A DNA stretch of 50,538 nucleotides from JANMEX01 sp049696015 (GTDB lineage Bacteria; Pseudomonadota; Alphaproteobacteria; Rhizobiales; Rhizobiaceae): positions 1 through 50,538 of the forward strand of contig JBAVTG010000048.1 in assembly GCA_049696015.1 (NCBI GenBank), written 5' to 3'. Shown piece by piece: positions 50,525 to 50,538 of the stretch. Both the position numbers and the translations under genes were made by a program. The stretch's first letter is position 1. Each line of letters begins with the position of its first letter. The notes below the pieces were generated by a model. That model did no database searches, was not told the origin of the DNA, and worked only from the letters and a program-made list of their open reading frames with translations.

Positions 50525-50538
50525 TTTGCCCGCCTGAT

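Overview
The window looks like part of a conjugative plasmid (or integrative conjugative element) of an alphaproteobacterium, most likely of the Rhizobiales. It is GC-rich, carries a complete VirB/VirD4-type secretion operon, a VirC1-like ATPase beside a MobC-like protein and a large relaxase, a DUF736 gene and a large ParB. No integrase, chromosomal housekeeping gene, tRNA or rRNA is visible, so plasmid versus ICE cannot be decided here.

Layout. (1) 1-11,340: a cargo/defence island starting with the 3' end of an IS630-family transposase. It holds a VbhA/VbhT-like antitoxin and Fic toxin pair and a tightly packed block: adenine methyltransferase, DEAD/DEAH helicase, GIY-YIG nuclease, SIR2 protein, HerA-like ATPase and an unassigned DUF5677-like protein. 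It ends in a fragment of a serine recombinase. (2) 11,340-15,185: dispersed palindromic repeats separating small cargo cassettes, including a two-gene cassette (multi-pass membrane protein plus alpha/beta hydrolase) bracketed by ~110-bp direct repeats. This pair resembles the RcgA/RcgR pair that I recall from rhizobial conjugation regions. (3) 15,250-23,125: plasmid backbone genes. These are mostly small exported proteins, two thermonuclease-fold proteins (one lacking catalytic residues), a helix-turn-helix protein preceded by a duplicated three-hairpin element, a zeta toxin with an unfamiliar partner, and DUF736. (4) 23,230-26,020: a Gabija-like gajA/gajB pair inserted on the minus strand. 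(5) 26,385-33,345: DinJ/YafQ, a large ParB, a HigB/HigA-like pair, a three-gene VapBC cassette behind twin operators, and a SRAP (YedK/HMCES-type) protein. (6) 33,435-38,037: a VirC1-like ATPase with a ribbon-helix-helix partner, a palindrome-rich probable oriT region, a MobC-like protein and the relaxase. (7) 38,034-50,524: the type IV secretion operon on the minus strand, in transcription order virB2, B3, B4, B1-like, B5-like, small lipoprotein, B6, B8, B9, B10, B11, virD4.

The relaxosome (MobC-like protein, relaxase, VirC1-like ATPase) would process oriT and hand the strand through VirD4 to the VirB channel. ParB and five toxin-antitoxin-like modules would stabilise the element. The restriction-like block, SIR2-HerA and Gabija would protect the host and the element from phages and competing plasmids. 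The features I would look at first are the duplicated covarying hairpin element upstream of the helix-turn-helix gene, the repeat family that brackets the cargo cassettes, and the continuous methyltransferase-to-HerA block.
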